A DNA stretch of 64,000 nt from an uncultured Nocardioides sp. (lineage in GTDB: Bacteria; Actinomycetota; Actinomycetes; Propionibacteriales; Nocardioidaceae), in the NCBI RefSeq assembly GCF_947488515.1, contig NZ_CANKZF010000002.1, positions 310,001 through 374,000 of the forward strand. The letters run 5' to 3'. This document shows positions 48,989 through 58,196 of the stretch, piece after piece. The notes under the pieces were generated by a model. That model searched no databases. It saw only the letters and a list, made by a program, of their open reading frames with translations, and was not told the DNA's origin. Every line of letters begins with the position of its first letter. Position 1 is the first letter of the stretch. A program made the translations under genes and the position numbers.

Positions 48989-49838
48989 TCTGCGTCAGGA
49001 GCCCGTCGGCGACGAGCCCGGCCAGGCACCGCTCACGCTGCTCGTCCTCTGTCCAGGCTGCCTCGAGCTGCGCGGCGCTGACCGAGTCGGCCTCCCGGGC
49101 GAGCGCCAAGATCCGCCCGCGGCACTGCCGGTCGGTGCCCGCCCAGGCCTGCCCGCGGCGGGGCGGTCCGTCGTACGCCGGGAAGCCGGCCCCGCGCCAC
49201 GTGCAGTCCGCCGCGATGGGGCAGGCGTCGCACGACGGCTGGCGGGCGGTGCACACCAGCGCCCCGAGCTCCATCGTCGCCACCGCCCACGTGGCGGCCG
49301 TCGCGGGGTCGTCGGGCAGCAGCGTGGTCGCCACGTCGCGCTCGGCGCGGGTGACCGCCGGCGCCGGGAGCTCGCGCCCGGAGACGGCGCGCGTCAGGAC
49401 CCGGCGGACGTTGGTGTCGAGGACGACGTGCCGCCGGCCGAAGGCGAAGCTGGCGATCGCCGCGGCGGTGTAGTCGCCGATGCCGGGGAGCGCGAGCAGG
49501 TCGTCGTACGACGCCGGCACCTCGCCGTCGTGGCGCTCGACGATGGCCGCCGCCGCCGCGTGGAGGCGGAGGGCGCGGCGCGGGTAGCCCAGCCGGCCCC
49601 ACATCCGCACGGCCTCGCCGGTGGGCTCGCCGGCCAGGGCGGCCGGGGTCGGCCACCGCTCCAGCCAGGCGGCGTGGACCGGCAGCACGCGCGCCACCGG
49701 CGTCTGCTGCAGCATGAACTCGCTGACCATCACCGACCACGGGGTGGCGGACACCCCGCGCCAGGGCAGCTCGCGCGCGTGGTCGTCGTACCAGTCGAGC
49801 ACGGCGTCGTGCAGCGCGCTGGGAGAGGGGGCGTCCAT
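48957..49838 (-). CDS. mutY: A/G-specific adenine DNA glycosylase
   Basis: A 293-residue base-excision enzyme that removes adenine paired with 8-oxoguanine. SEFMLQQTPVARV contains the catalytic Glu, LPGIGDYTAAAIASFAFG is the helix-hairpin-helix, and VVLDTNVRRVL carries the catalytic Asp. The iron-sulfur loop CTARQPSCDACPIAADC has the C-x6-C-x2-C-x5-C spacing. The C-terminal 8-oxoG recognition domain is short. TACGAT is 7 nt before the ATG (leaderless). Confidence 0.94.
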   Translation of the reverse strand: MDAPSPSALHDAVLDWYDDHARELPWRGVSATPWSVMVSEFMLQQTPVARVLPVHAAWLERWPTPAALAGEPTGEAVRMWGRLGYPRRALRLHAAAAAIVERHDGEVPASYDDLLALPGIGDYTAAAIASFAFGRRHVVLDTNVRRVLTRAVSGRELPAPAVTRAERDVATTLLPDDPATAATWAVATMELGALVCTARQPSCDACPIAADCTWRGAGFPAYDGPPRRGQAWAGTDRQCRGRILALAREADSVSAAQLEAAWTEDEQRERCLAGLVADGLLTQITPGRWALPG

Positions 49839-49905
49839 CGCGGCGATCGTAGGTCAGCCGGTGCGCCTCCGCCGAGACGGGCCGACCGCTACCTAACCTG
49901 AGCGC

Positions 49906-50709
49906 ATGCCGACGACCGTACGACCTCGTGGGCCGCTGCCGGCCCGGGTCTACTGGACCCGACGCGTCGTCGTGTTCGTCGTCCCGGTGCTGCTCGTCGT
50001 CGTTCTCGCCCGCGTCCTCGGCGGCTCGGCCGACGGCAAGGACCAGGCGAAGGCCACCCAGGCAGGTGCGAGCACGACCACGACCGCTGCGCCCACCGCG
50101 GGCCCGACCGCCGAGGCGCCCGGCGCCGGCAAGAAGGGCAAGAAGGGCAAGAAGAACCGCACCGTGGAGACCGCGCCGCCGGAGCCGGTCCTGGCCGAGC
50201 CGACCGGGCCGTGCACCGAGTCCGACATCGTCGCCACGCCGGCCCTGACGTCCGCCGCCGGTGGCGCAGACGTCCCGATCACGATCAACCTCCGCACCGT
50301 CGTCACCGAGGCCTGCACCTGGCAGGCGTCGCCGGAGACGATGACCGTCAGCATCACCTCCGGCAGCGACTACATCTGGAGCAGCCGCGAGTGCCCGGCG
50401 TCGATCCCGCCGCAGGACGTGGTGATCCGCCAGGCCGTCGACGCACCGGTCGTCGTCACCTGGTCGGCCAAGCGCTCGGACGAGGGCTGCACGAAGTGGA
50501 CCGACTGGGCGATGCCCGGGTTCTACCACGTCGAGGCGGCTGCCCTCGGCGGCGACGGCACCGACGTGCAGTTCGAGCTCACCGGTGGCGTGCCCGCGGT
50601 GGTCACCACCACCGCCGACCCGCAGCCGCAGGGCGGCAAGAACAAGGACAAGAACGGCGACACCTCGCACACGCCCGGCGAGGACGGCGCGGGCAACTCC
50701 GCCGGCTGA
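49906..50709 (+). CDS. Exported or membrane-anchored hypothetical protein
   Basis: A 267-residue protein with one N-terminal hydrophobic anchor (about residues 20-38), a Thr/Ala/Pro linker with the lysine-rich stretch GKKGKKGKKN, then a beta-rich extracytoplasmic domain with conserved-looking Cys and Trp residues (EACTWQASPE, SSRECPAS, DEGCTKWTDW). I do not recognise a family with confidence; the domain resembles small DUF4232-like modules. TAACCT lies 6 nt before the ATG, divergent from mutY. Confidence 0.75.
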   Translation: MPTTVRPRGPLPARVYWTRRVVVFVVPVLLVVVLARVLGGSADGKDQAKATQAGASTTTTAAPTAGPTAEAPGAGKKGKKGKKNRTVETAPPEPVLAEPTGPCTESDIVATPALTSAAGGADVPITINLRTVVTEACTWQASPETMTVSITSGSDYIWSSRECPASIPPQDVVIRQAVDAPVVVTWSAKRSDEGCTKWTDWAMPGFYHVEAAALGGDGTDVQFELTGGVPAVVTTTADPQPQGGKNKDKNGDTSHTPGEDGAGNSAG

Positions 50710-50796
50710 CCGCCTCCGCGCGGCAGATCGGGGTCCTTCGGCCCTGTGGCCGCGGCGCGCCGCGCGTGATGCTGGGGGTCTCGCAGGAGGTGTGTC

Positions 50797-51177
50797 ATGA
50801 GGACCCTCGGGGAGCGGCGCGCCGCGGGCGCGCACCGGACACCCGACGCAGCGGTGTGCGTGCGACGCGCCTGGTGGTCGGTGCTCGGACTGGTGCCGTC
50901 GTTCGCCCTGGCGTTCCTGGTCGGCGAAGGCATCGCGGCCGCGCTCGGGCACCCGCCCGGCGGCTCCGAGCCGGCCGAGTGGTGGGTGCTCCTCGCGGCC
51001 GGCGGTCCGGCGCTGCTGGTGTTCGTGCTACCTGCGGTGCTGGCGGTGCACTTCGGCCGTCAGGCTGCGCGCCTCGGCGACCCCCACGGCCGGACCCCGG
51101 CCCTCGTCGCCGTCGTCGTGGCCGGCACCTTCGTGGTCCTCAACCTCGTCTCGGCCGTCGGGGTGCTGATGGGCTGA
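50797..51177 (+). CDS. Small hypothetical membrane protein
   Basis: A 126-residue protein with about three hydrophobic segments (residues 26-50, 64-86, 102-124). GCAGGAGG lies a few bases before the ATG, a better Shine-Dalgarno than most genes here have. No family recognised and no informative neighbour on the same strand. Confidence 0.65.
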   Translation: MRTLGERRAAGAHRTPDAAVCVRRAWWSVLGLVPSFALAFLVGEGIAAALGHPPGGSEPAEWWVLLAAGGPALLVFVLPAVLAVHFGRQAARLGDPHGRTPALVAVVVAGTFVVLNLVSAVGVLMG

Positions 51178-51264
51178 GGTCGTCGTAGGCCTGGCCCGGG
51201 GCGACATGTCCGACACGTGCGGCGGTGGTGGCCATGGGGCGTGTCGTCGTACGACGCGCGGGTG

Positions 51265-51316
51265 GGCGGTGCGGGAGCCACGTTCTGCGGCCCGCGAATG
51301 TGGCTGGGGCACCGCT
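51265..51316. repeat. Palindrome family 3, copy 3 (degenerate)
   Basis: The left arm GGCGGTGCGGGAGCCACGTT and a right arm ending GTGGCTGGGGCACCGCTC are imperfect complements matching the copies near 29 kb. It lies in the 266-bp stretch 51178-51443, in which I see no gene. Confidence 0.65.
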
Positions 51317-51443
51317 CGGGCGCGGCGAGCGAGGCTGGTGAGATCTCGACGCGCACGTCGCGGCCTCGTGCCTCAGCCGCGGTGCTTGCTCGATCTGGCC
51401 GCGCCCACGCCGACCGCTCGTTCCTCGCGGTGGGCTGCGCGTC

Positions 51444-52526
51444 TCAGATGTAGCGCTCGGTGATGCTCGACTCGGCGAGGCGGGAGAGGCCCTCGCGGAC
51501 GCTGCGGGCGCGGAGCTCGCCGACGCCCTCGACGGCCTGGAGGTCGTCGATGCCGGCGGAGAGCAGCTGCTGGAGGCCACCGAAGTGGTCGACGAGGCGG
51601 TCGACCACGGCAGGGGGGAGGCGGGGGACCTTGGCAAGGAGCCGGTAGCCGCGCGGGGCGACGGCGGCGTCGAGGTGCTCGGCGCCGCTGAGGCCGATGG
51701 CCCGGGCCACCGCGGCGGGGTCGACCAGCTCGGTCGGGGACAGCGTCTCCAGCTCGGCGACGTGGGAGGAGGGGTCGGCCTGACGGCGACGGCCGCCCGG
51801 GAGGTAGTCGCGCACGACGAGGTCGCGCTCGGCGTCGACGCCGGTGACGAGCTCCTCCAGCTGGAGGGAGAGGAGGCGTCCGTCGGTGCCGAGCTCGAGG
51901 ACGTAGTCCTCGATCTCGCGGGCGATCCGGATGACCATCTCGAGGCGCTGCGCGACGACGGCGACGTCGCGCACCGTGACGAGGTCCTCGATCTCGAGGG
52001 CGGACAGGGTCGCGGAGACCTCGTCGAGGCGCAACTTGTAGCGCTCGAGGGTGGCGAGGGCCTGGTTGGCGCGGGAGAGGATCTTGCCGGAGTCCTCGAG
52101 GACGTGTCGGATCTCGCCGACGTAGGCCGCGATGATCTGCATCGACTGCGACACCGAGATGACGGGGTGGCCCGTCTGCTTGGCGACGCGCTCGGCGGTG
52201 CGGTGCCGGGTGCCGGTCTCCTCGGAGGGGATCGTGTGGTCGGGCATCAGGTGGACGGCAGCCCGGTGGATGCGGGTGATGTCCTTGTCGATGACGATCG
52301 CGCCGTCCATCTTGGCCAGCTCACGCAGGCCGGTGGCGGTGAACGGGACGTCGAGGGTGAAGCCGCCGGTCGAGATGGACTCGACGACCCGGTCGAGCCC
52401 CAGGACGATCAGGGCGCCGGTGCGGCCACGGAGGATGCGTTCGAGCCCGTCGCGCAGGGGCGTGCCCGGTGCGATCGAGGCCAGGGTCGCGCGCAGCCTC
52501 AGCTGCTCGTCGATGCGCTCTGCCAC
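51444..52526 (-). CDS. disA: Diadenylate cyclase / DNA integrity scanning protein DisA
   Basis: A 360-residue enzyme that makes the second messenger c-di-AMP from two ATP and stalls on branched DNA. The DAC domain shows D74-G-A ([10 protein letters not shown]) and R107-H-R (GTRHRTAER). A helical linker and a C-terminal HhH DNA-binding domain ([19 protein letters not shown]) complete the octamer-forming protein. GGAGG lies 4-5 nt before the GTG. A TACACT box (52582-52577) upstream gives it a promoter separate from radA. Confidence 0.95.
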   Translation of the reverse strand: MAERIDEQLRLRATLASIAPGTPLRDGLERILRGRTGALIVLGLDRVVESISTGGFTLDVPFTATGLRELAKMDGAIVIDKDITRIHRAAVHLMPDHTIPSEETGTRHRTAERVAKQTGHPVISVSQSMQIIAAYVGEIRHVLEDSGKILSRANQALATLERYKLRLDEVSATLSALEIEDLVTVRDVAVVAQRLEMVIRIAREIEDYVLELGTDGRLLSLQLEELVTGVDAERDLVVRDYLPGGRRRQADPSSHVAELETLSPTELVDPAAVARAIGLSGAEHLDAAVAPRGYRLLAKVPRLPPAVVDRLVDHFGGLQQLLSAGIDDLQAVEGVGELRARSVREGLSRLAESSITERYI

Positions 52527-52620
52527 CGGTCCTCCACGTGCTCTCTCCTCGGGCGCCCCCGTGCGCCATCGGGTGAAGTGTAGGGGTGGTCGGGCCCGAT
52601 CCCCCGATCGTTTCCAGCTC

Positions 52621-52651
52621 AGGGGCCTCCGACCACGGTCGGGCGACCCCT
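52621..52651 (-). terminator. Hairpin between radA and disA
   Basis: On the - strand CCGACC pairs with GGTCGG around a 2-nt GT centre, and AGGGG pairs with CCCCT outside it. It begins 5 bp after the radA stop and probably reduces read-through into disA. Confidence 0.5.
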
Positions 52652-52656
52652 GCTCG

Positions 52657-54054
52657 TCAGAGGGGTGGCGTCAGGTCGAGGGTGAGCAGGGCGCCCAGGA
52701 CGTCGTCCACCTCCACCACGCGGAGGCCGTCGACCACGCGCCGCGAGGGGATCCCGCGCTCGCTGGGCAACGCCCGTCCGCGGGGGACGACCGCCACCTT
52801 GAAGCCGAGCCGCGACGCCTCGGCGATGCGCTGCGGCAGGTCGCGTACCCGGCGCAGCTCGCCGGCGAGGCCGATCTCCCCGATGGCCACGGCGCCTCGG
52901 GGCGGCGGCACGCCGAGGTGGGAGCTGGCCACGGCGACCGCGATGGCCAGGTCGGCCGCAGGATCGTGCAGCTTGGCCCCGCCGACGGTCGCGACGAACG
53001 TGTCGCTGCCGGCGATCCGGAGCCGGGCGTGTCGCTGGAGGACGGCGAGCACCATGTCGACCCGCGACGACTCCACGCCCGAGACCGTGCGGCGGGGTCG
53101 CTCGAGCGGGGACGGCGTCAGCAGCGCCTGGACCTCGGCCAGCAGCGGCCGTCGTCCCTCCATGGTCACGGCCACACAGGTGCCGGAGACGTCCTGGGTG
53201 TGGTGCTCGACGAAGAGCCCGGTCGGGTCGGTGACGGCGGAGATGCCTTCGGAGGAGAGGTCGAAGCAGCCCACCTCGTCGACCGGGCCGTAGCGGTTCT
53301 TCATGGCACGGACCATGCGGAAGCGGGAGTTGCGGTCGCCCTCGAAGTGGAGGACCACGTCGACGAGGTGCTCGAGCACCCGCGGGCCGGCGATCGACCC
53401 GTCCTTGGTGACGTGGCCGACGATCATGGTGGTGATGTTGCGGGTCTTGGCGACGCGGATCAGCGCGGCGGCGACCTCCTTGACCTGGGTGACGCCACCG
53501 GGGACGCCGTCGATGCCCGAGGCGCCGATCGTCTGGATCGAGTCGACGACCAGCAAGGTCGGTCGTACGTCCTCGATGTGGGTGAGCACCGCGCCGAGGT
53601 CGGTCTCCGCGGCGAGGAACAGCTCGTCGTGGACGCCGCCGGTGCGGTCGGCGCGCAGCCGCACCTGGGCGGCCGACTCCTCGCCGGTGACGTAGAGGGT
53701 GCGGAGGCGAGTGCTCGCCGTCTGCGCGGCCACCTCGAGCAGCAGCGTGCTCTTGCCGACCCCCGGCTCGCCGGCGAGCAGGATCGCGGCGCCCGGCACG
53801 AGTCCGCCACCGAGGACGCGGTCGAGCTCGGGCACCCCGCTGGGGCGCGCGACCGACTCCGTGATCGCGACCTGCCCGATGGGCACCGCCGGCGTCGAGA
53901 CCGGACCTGCGGCGGCGCGCAGGGTCGGCGCGCCCGCCTCGGCGACGGACCCCCAGGCCTGGCACTCGCCGCAGCGGCCGACCCACTTGGCGGTCTCCCA
54001 CCCGCACTCCGAGCAGCGGTAGGAGGAGCGCACCCGAGCGGTCTTCGTCGACAT
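52657..54054 (-). CDS. radA: DNA repair protein RadA
   Basis: A 465-residue RecA-like branch-migration protein. An N-terminal zinc finger ([20 protein letters not shown], four Cys) precedes Walker [10 protein letters not shown], the RadA motif KNRYG in place of KNRFG, and a C-terminal Lon-like domain (from about 280). It acts in homologous recombination and neighbours disA, whose activity it modulates in other bacteria. TAGCGT (54067-54062) is 7 nt before the ATG at 54054; an upstream start would be less conserved. Confidence 0.94.
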   Translation of the reverse strand: MSTKTARVRSSYRCSECGWETAKWVGRCGECQAWGSVAEAGAPTLRAAAGPVSTPAVPIGQVAITESVARPSGVPELDRVLGGGLVPGAAILLAGEPGVGKSTLLLEVAAQTASTRLRTLYVTGEESAAQVRLRADRTGGVHDELFLAAETDLGAVLTHIEDVRPTLLVVDSIQTIGASGIDGVPGGVTQVKEVAAALIRVAKTRNITTMIVGHVTKDGSIAGPRVLEHLVDVVLHFEGDRNSRFRMVRAMKNRYGPVDEVGCFDLSSEGISAVTDPTGLFVEHHTQDVSGTCVAVTMEGRRPLLAEVQALLTPSPLERPRRTVSGVESSRVDMVLAVLQRHARLRIAGSDTFVATVGGAKLHDPAADLAIAVAVASSHLGVPPPRGAVAIGEIGLAGELRRVRDLPQRIAEASRLGFKVAVVPRGRALPSERGIPSRRVVDGLRVVEVDDVLGALLTLDLTPPL

Positions 54055-54061
54055 GGACCAC

Positions 54062-54067
54062 ACGCTA
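54062..54067 (-). promoter_or_regulatory. Leaderless -10 box of radA
   Basis: TAGCGT on the - strand lies 7 nt before the ATG at 54054 and decides that start. Confidence 0.45.
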
Positions 54068-54198
54068 GGCGAGCCCACCGACACCCCGGTGCCCGCCGCG
54101 CGCGCCGGCACTCACCCGTCGGGTGGGCGTGCGCGAGCGAGGGCGGGGCTTATGCTCACCTCGATTGGATCGATCTGGGGCGATCGGGAGGGGGAGCC

Positions 54199-55242
54199 AT
54201 GGCGCGCAACGAGCACCGGACCGGGAGCACGCTGCCGGTCACGCCGCCCACCCTCGCCGACGTCGCGGAGCGCGCCGGGGTGTCGCGCCAGACGGTGTCC
54301 AACGCCGTCAACAACCCCGACCTGCTGCGCCCCGACACCCTCGAGCGGGTGCGCCAGACGATCGCCGAGCTCGGCTACTCGCCCAACCGCGCCGCCCGCA
54401 ACCTCCGCACCCGGACGTCGTCCCTCATCGGCCTGCGCTTCGCCCCCGCCCAGGAGGGCACCGCCAACGCCGCGATGGACCGGTTCGTGCACTCGCTGGT
54501 CGAGGCGAGCGAGGGGGTGGGCTACCACGTCCTCCTCTTCCCGGGCGACGACGAGGACCCGGTCGGCGGCTACGACAACCTGCTGCGCTCGACCGCCGTG
54601 GATGCCTTCGTCGTCACCGACACCTACCTCGGCAACCCGCAGGCCGCGTGGCTGAGCCAGCAGCGCGCCCCGTTCGTCGCCTTCGGCCGGCCGTGGCACG
54701 ACGACGAGGCCCGCCACGTGTGGGTCGACGTCGACGGCGCCGCCGGCATCGCGCTCGCCACCCAGCACCTCATCGACCGCGGCCACACCCGCATCGCGTG
54801 GATCGGCTGGCGCAAGGACTCCCCGATCGGCGAGGACCGCCGCTCCGGCTGGGTGCGCACGATGCACAAGAACGGCCTCTCCACCACGGGCATGGCCTCC
54901 CGCGTCGAGGACGTCGTCCACAGCGGCGCCGAGGCGGCCGCTGTGCTTCTCGACGAGTCCGCCCCGACGGCGTTCGTCTGCGCGTCCGACACCCTCGCGA
55001 TGGGCGTGCTCCACACGCTCTGGATCCGGCAGCTCGCGCCCGGGCGCGACATCGGCGTGGTCGGCTTCGACGACTCCCAGGTGGCCCAGGTCTACCCGGT
55101 GGGTCTCACGTCCGTACGCCAGCCGCTGGAGGACGTGGCGGTCGAGATCATCCGCACCCTGCGCGCGCTGCTGTCCCACCAGCCCGTCGAGACGCGCGGC
55201 GTCCTCCTCGAGCCGACGCTGGCGATCCGCGAGTCGAGCTGA
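54199..55242 (+). CDS. LacI-family transcriptional regulator
   Basis: A 347-residue repressor. The helix-turn-helix is TLADVAERAGVSRQTVSNAV (near residues 18-37), the hinge helix RAARNLRTRTSSLIGL follows, and the rest is a periplasmic-binding-protein-like sugar sensor. The effector is unknown and no sugar genes adjoin it. GGGAGGGGGAG precedes the ATG. GATCGATC (54168-54175) upstream is a possible autoregulatory operator. Confidence 0.9.
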   Translation: MARNEHRTGSTLPVTPPTLADVAERAGVSRQTVSNAVNNPDLLRPDTLERVRQTIAELGYSPNRAARNLRTRTSSLIGLRFAPAQEGTANAAMDRFVHSLVEASEGVGYHVLLFPGDDEDPVGGYDNLLRSTAVDAFVVTDTYLGNPQAAWLSQQRAPFVAFGRPWHDDEARHVWVDVDGAAGIALATQHLIDRGHTRIAWIGWRKDSPIGEDRRSGWVRTMHKNGLSTTGMASRVEDVVHSGAEAAAVLLDESAPTAFVCASDTLAMGVLHTLWIRQLAPGRDIGVVGFDDSQVAQVYPVGLTSVRQPLEDVAVEIIRTLRALLSHQPVETRGVLLEPTLAIRESS

Positions 55243-55249
55243 CGCCGGC

Positions 55250-55933
55250 TCAGAAGTGGCGCCACCAGAGGTTGACCGCGTAGTCGACGTCGGTGCCGGT
55301 GTGGGAGGCGAGTGCCTCCTCGGCCGCCTCCGGTGGCAGCTCGATGCGGACGACCGACTCGAGGTCCTCGCGCGAGGTGAAGGACCATCCCATGTCGATC
55401 TGCCGGCGCTGCCAGCCGTGCATCGACCAGAACCGCTCGACCGCCTTGGGGTCGACCTCGGGGAAGCCGCGACCGAACCAGCCGCCGAAGGTCGACCGGG
55501 TCGGGTCGTTGTCGATCACGAACGCCGTGCCCCCTCGGCGTACGACCCGGTCGAGCTCGCGCAGGCCGGGCTCCGAGCCGGGGCCGAAGAAGTAGGCCCA
55601 GCGCGCGTGCGCCACGTCGACGGACGCGTCGGGCAGGGGTACTGCCTGGGCGCCGCCCTGGAGGACGCGCACATGGGGCAGTGAGCGCGTACGACGTCGG
55701 GCGAGCGCGACGAGCGGCGGGTGCGGCTCGACGCCGACCACCTGCGCCGCGGACCCGGCCCACAGAGGGAGGTGGAAGCCGCTGCCGCAGCCGATGTCGA
55801 GGACCGTGCGCCCGGCCCAGTCGCCGATCTCGCGCATCGCGGCGACGATGCGGTCGTGGGGGTCGGCGGCGCGGTTCTCGAGCTCGTACAGCTCGGGGGT
55901 GTTCCAGATGTTGGGGGAGGGCCGGGGTTTCAC
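55250..55933 (-). CDS. SAM-dependent methyltransferase
   Basis: A 227-residue class I methyltransferase. TVLDIGCGSGFHLPLW is motif I (near residues 43-58), VVGVEPHPPLV motif II and VPLPDASVDVAHARWAYFF the post-motif region. The substrate is unknown. It starts with GTG and converges on the LacI gene 7 bp away. Two perfect palindromes lie upstream. Confidence 0.85.
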   Translation of the reverse strand: MKPRPSPNIWNTPELYELENRAADPHDRIVAAMREIGDWAGRTVLDIGCGSGFHLPLWAGSAAQVVGVEPHPPLVALARRRTRSLPHVRVLQGGAQAVPLPDASVDVAHARWAYFFGPGSEPGLRELDRVVRRGGTAFVIDNDPTRSTFGGWFGRGFPEVDPKAVERFWSMHGWQRRQIDMGWSFTSREDLESVVRIELPPEAAEEALASHTGTDVDYAVNLWWRHF

Positions 55934-55960
55934 GTCGACGTCCGCGCTCCGCTCGTGTCC

Positions 55961-56050
55961 AGCGATCCCCGGTCAGCCGGGGATCGCTGAGGTTGTCAGG
56001 CCGTGCACGGCCTGACAACGTACAGAAGTGCCGGTCAGCCGGGGATCCAG
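55961..56050. repeat. Cluster of perfect palindromes
   Basis: AGCGATCCCCGG-TCAG-CCGGGGATCGCT (arms 55961-55972 and 55977-55988) is followed 3 bp later by a perfect 28-bp palindrome (55992-56019) with half-site GTTGTCAGGCCGTG. A partial copy of the first element, CCGGTCAGCCGGGGATCC, is at 56031-56048. The cluster sits between two co-directional - strand genes and may be terminator, operator and repeat at once. Confidence 0.8.
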
Positions 56051-56064
56051 AAGAGGGCGCCCGG

Positions 56065-56703
56065 TCAGATGCGCACCAGACCGTTGGGGGTCTGGAGCTG
56101 GACGGCGACGATGCCGGGGGTGCCGTTGGGGGCGACCCACTCGACCTTCACGTCCTCGAGGGGCGCCTCGACGGTCTCGCCGAGCCACTCGCTGACCCGC
56201 TGGGGGTCGCCGGCGATCTCGAGGCAGTCGAGGGAGTACGCGCCGGTCGCGCCGTTGCTGGGGTGGAGGTCCGAGGACGACTGCCACTGGATGAAGAACG
56301 GCAGCTGGGGGTCGGAGAGCAGGCCGTTGACGCCGATCTGCTGCCAGAGGAGCTCGGTGCCGTCGGGGCGGCGACGGTTGCCCTTGACCGCCTCGCGACC
56401 GAGCCGGGACTCGATCTGGGAGATGTCGGCCACGGAGACGACCCAGCCGAGCCAGCCGCCGCCGAGGGCGGAGCGGGCGCGGACGGCCTGGCCGAAGGGG
56501 GCCTTGTCGCTGGCGGGGTGGTCGAGGACCTCGACGATCTCCATGTAGATGTCGCCGGCCAGCGGCAGGGTCATGTTGCGGGTGCCGAAACGGGGATGGA
56601 TGCCCCCGTCAAGGAAGTCGGTGCCGAGCAGCCCCCCGATGCGCTGGGCGGTGCTGGCAAGTCCATCAGGTCCGGCGGCGAAGCTGACGTGGTCCAGGCG
56701 CAT
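56065..56703 (-). CDS. VOC / glyoxalase-like domain protein
   Basis: A 212-residue protein resembling the Glyoxalase_3-type VOC fold: MRLDHVSFAAG starts the first beta-alpha-beta unit and PLAGDIYMEIVEVLDHP supplies a Glu at the usual metal position. It is probably a dioxygenase- or isomerase-like enzyme of unknown substrate. A start at 56727 is also possible. On the - strand CAGAAT lies 6 nt before the ATG at 56703. Confidence 0.78.
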   Translation of the reverse strand: MRLDHVSFAAGPDGLASTAQRIGGLLGTDFLDGGIHPRFGTRNMTLPLAGDIYMEIVEVLDHPASDKAPFGQAVRARSALGGGWLGWVVSVADISQIESRLGREAVKGNRRRPDGTELLWQQIGVNGLLSDPQLPFFIQWQSSSDLHPSNGATGAYSLDCLEIAGDPQRVSEWLGETVEAPLEDVKVEWVAPNGTPGIVAVQLQTPNGLVRI

Positions 56704-56762
56704 GACCAGATTCTGGTCCGCGCGCATGCCGGCCTTGACACCGGGGTCGGAGTTTCTTGATG

Positions 56763-58133
56763 TCAAGACGTGCCGGCGAGCCTCAGCATCAGGTCGCGCA
56801 CGTCGGTCGCGGCCACCGACCCGGCGACCGCGCCGGGGGTGCTGCACACGAGCATCGGGCCGAGCGTGGGGTCCTTCGGCAGCCGTCCGTGGGTGCCGCG
56901 CACCGGCGACGGGTCGAGCGGCACGACCTTCATCGCGTACCGCAGCCCGGCCATCTTCCTGGCGAGGGTGAGGCCGGCCTTGAGCTTGACCGCCTTGTCC
57001 TCGGGGTCGAAGAACAGCTCGGCGGGGTCGTAGCCCGGCTTGCGGTGGATCTCGACGCCCCGGGCGAAGTCGGGCGCCCGGGCGTCGTCGAGCCAGTAGT
57101 AGTAGGTGAACCACGCGGTCTCGTCGGCGACGAGCACCAGGTCGCCGGAGCGCTCGTGGTCGAGCCCGTACGCCGCCTGCGCGCTGCGGTCGAGCACCTG
57201 GTCGACGCCCGGGAGCTCGGCGCACAGCCCGCGGACCGTCTCGAGGTCGGCGGGGTCGTCGACGTAGACGTGCGCGACCTGGTGGTCGGCGACGGCGAAG
57301 GCACGCGAGGTCCAGGGGTCGAGGTACTCCATGCCGTCCTGGGTGTAGACCTCGAGCAGCCCGCTGCGGCGCAGCATCCGGTTGATGTCGACGGGCTGGT
57401 CGGCGTCGGTGATGCCGTACTCCGAGAGCACCAGCGTGGTGACGCCGGTCCGCTCGGCGTCGTCGAGGAGCGGCGCCAGCGCGGCGTCGATCTCCTGGGC
57501 AGCCCGCACGGCCTCGTCGGAGTCGGGGCCGAAGCGCTGCAGGTCGTAGTCGAGGTGCGGGACGTAGCAGAGGGTGAGGTCGCTGCGGGGCATCAGCCGG
57601 CGGGTGGCGGCGATGATCCACTCGCTGGAGGCGATCGCGGCGGTCGGGCCCCAGTAGGTGAACAGCGGGAACTCGCCCAGCGCGCCGACGAGCTCCTCGT
57701 GGAGCTCGGGCGGGCGGGTGTAGCAGTCGGGCGCCTTCTTGCCGTCGGCGTAGTAGATGGGCCGCGGCGTGACCGTGTAGTCGGTCGTCATGCCCATGGC
57801 GTACCACCAGCAGACGTTGGCGACGGTGTAGTCGGGTCGCTCGCGGCGGATCGTCTCCCACACCTTCTCGCCGTCGACGAGCTTGTTGTGCTGGCGCCAG
57901 AGGAAGACCTCGCCCAGCTCGCGGAAGTACCACCCGTTGCCAACGGCGCCGTGTCCCGACGGCGGCAGGCCGGTGAGGAACGTCGACTGCACGGAGCAGG
58001 TGACGGCCGGGAGGATCGGCTCCAGGGTGGCCTGCGAGCCCGCATCGGCGAGGCGACGCAGCCGGGGCATGTGCCGGAGCAGGTCGGGGGTCAGGCCGAC
58101 GAGGTCGACGACGAGCAGCTTGGGGTGGGCCAC
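56763..58133 (-). CDS. eboF: Nucleotide pyrophosphatase/phosphodiesterase-like protein of the ebo operon
   Basis: A 456-residue alkaline-phosphatase-superfamily enzyme without a recognisable signal peptide. Metal ligands and nucleophile are visible: D10 (LLVVDLVG), T45 (LPAVTCSVQSTF), HLDYDLQRFGPDSDE, VLSEYGITD and VADHQVAHVYV. It resembles the phosphodiesterase found at the end of ebo clusters; the symbol is assigned by position and family. It is last in the operon, separated from eboE by a 63-bp G-rich gap. Its substrate may be the phosphorylated product of the pathway. Confidence 0.85.
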   Translation of the reverse strand: MAHPKLLVVDLVGLTPDLLRHMPRLRRLADAGSQATLEPILPAVTCSVQSTFLTGLPPSGHGAVGNGWYFRELGEVFLWRQHNKLVDGEKVWETIRRERPDYTVANVCWWYAMGMTTDYTVTPRPIYYADGKKAPDCYTRPPELHEELVGALGEFPLFTYWGPTAAIASSEWIIAATRRLMPRSDLTLCYVPHLDYDLQRFGPDSDEAVRAAQEIDAALAPLLDDAERTGVTTLVLSEYGITDADQPVDINRMLRRSGLLEVYTQDGMEYLDPWTSRAFAVADHQVAHVYVDDPADLETVRGLCAELPGVDQVLDRSAQAAYGLDHERSGDLVLVADETAWFTYYYWLDDARAPDFARGVEIHRKPGYDPAELFFDPEDKAVKLKAGLTLARKMAGLRYAMKVVPLDPSPVRGTHGRLPKDPTLGPMLVCSTPGAVAGSVAATDVRDLMLRLAGTS

Positions 58134-58148
58134 GGTGGCGTCCTGTCT

Positions 58149-58196
58149 GGGTGGGGGCGGGGGAAGGGGCGGGTGGAGGGGAGGGTGGAGGGGAGG
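58149..58196 (+). repeat. G-rich tract with 12-bp tandem duplication (G-quadruplex motif)
   Basis: The + strand, which is the template for the operon, carries successive G-runs: GGTGGGGGCGGGGGAAGGGG, then GGGTGGAGGGGA twice (58171-58182, 58183-58194). It occupies the only sizeable gap in the ebo operon. At least four runs of three or more G satisfy the usual quadruplex rule. Confidence 0.75.

Noticed and set aside
54168..54175. Confirmed operator for the LacI-type regulator
   Set aside because: GATCGATC is an 8-bp palindrome but lacks the usual LacI half-site pattern with central CG flanked by longer arms; kept only as a possibility in the gene entry.
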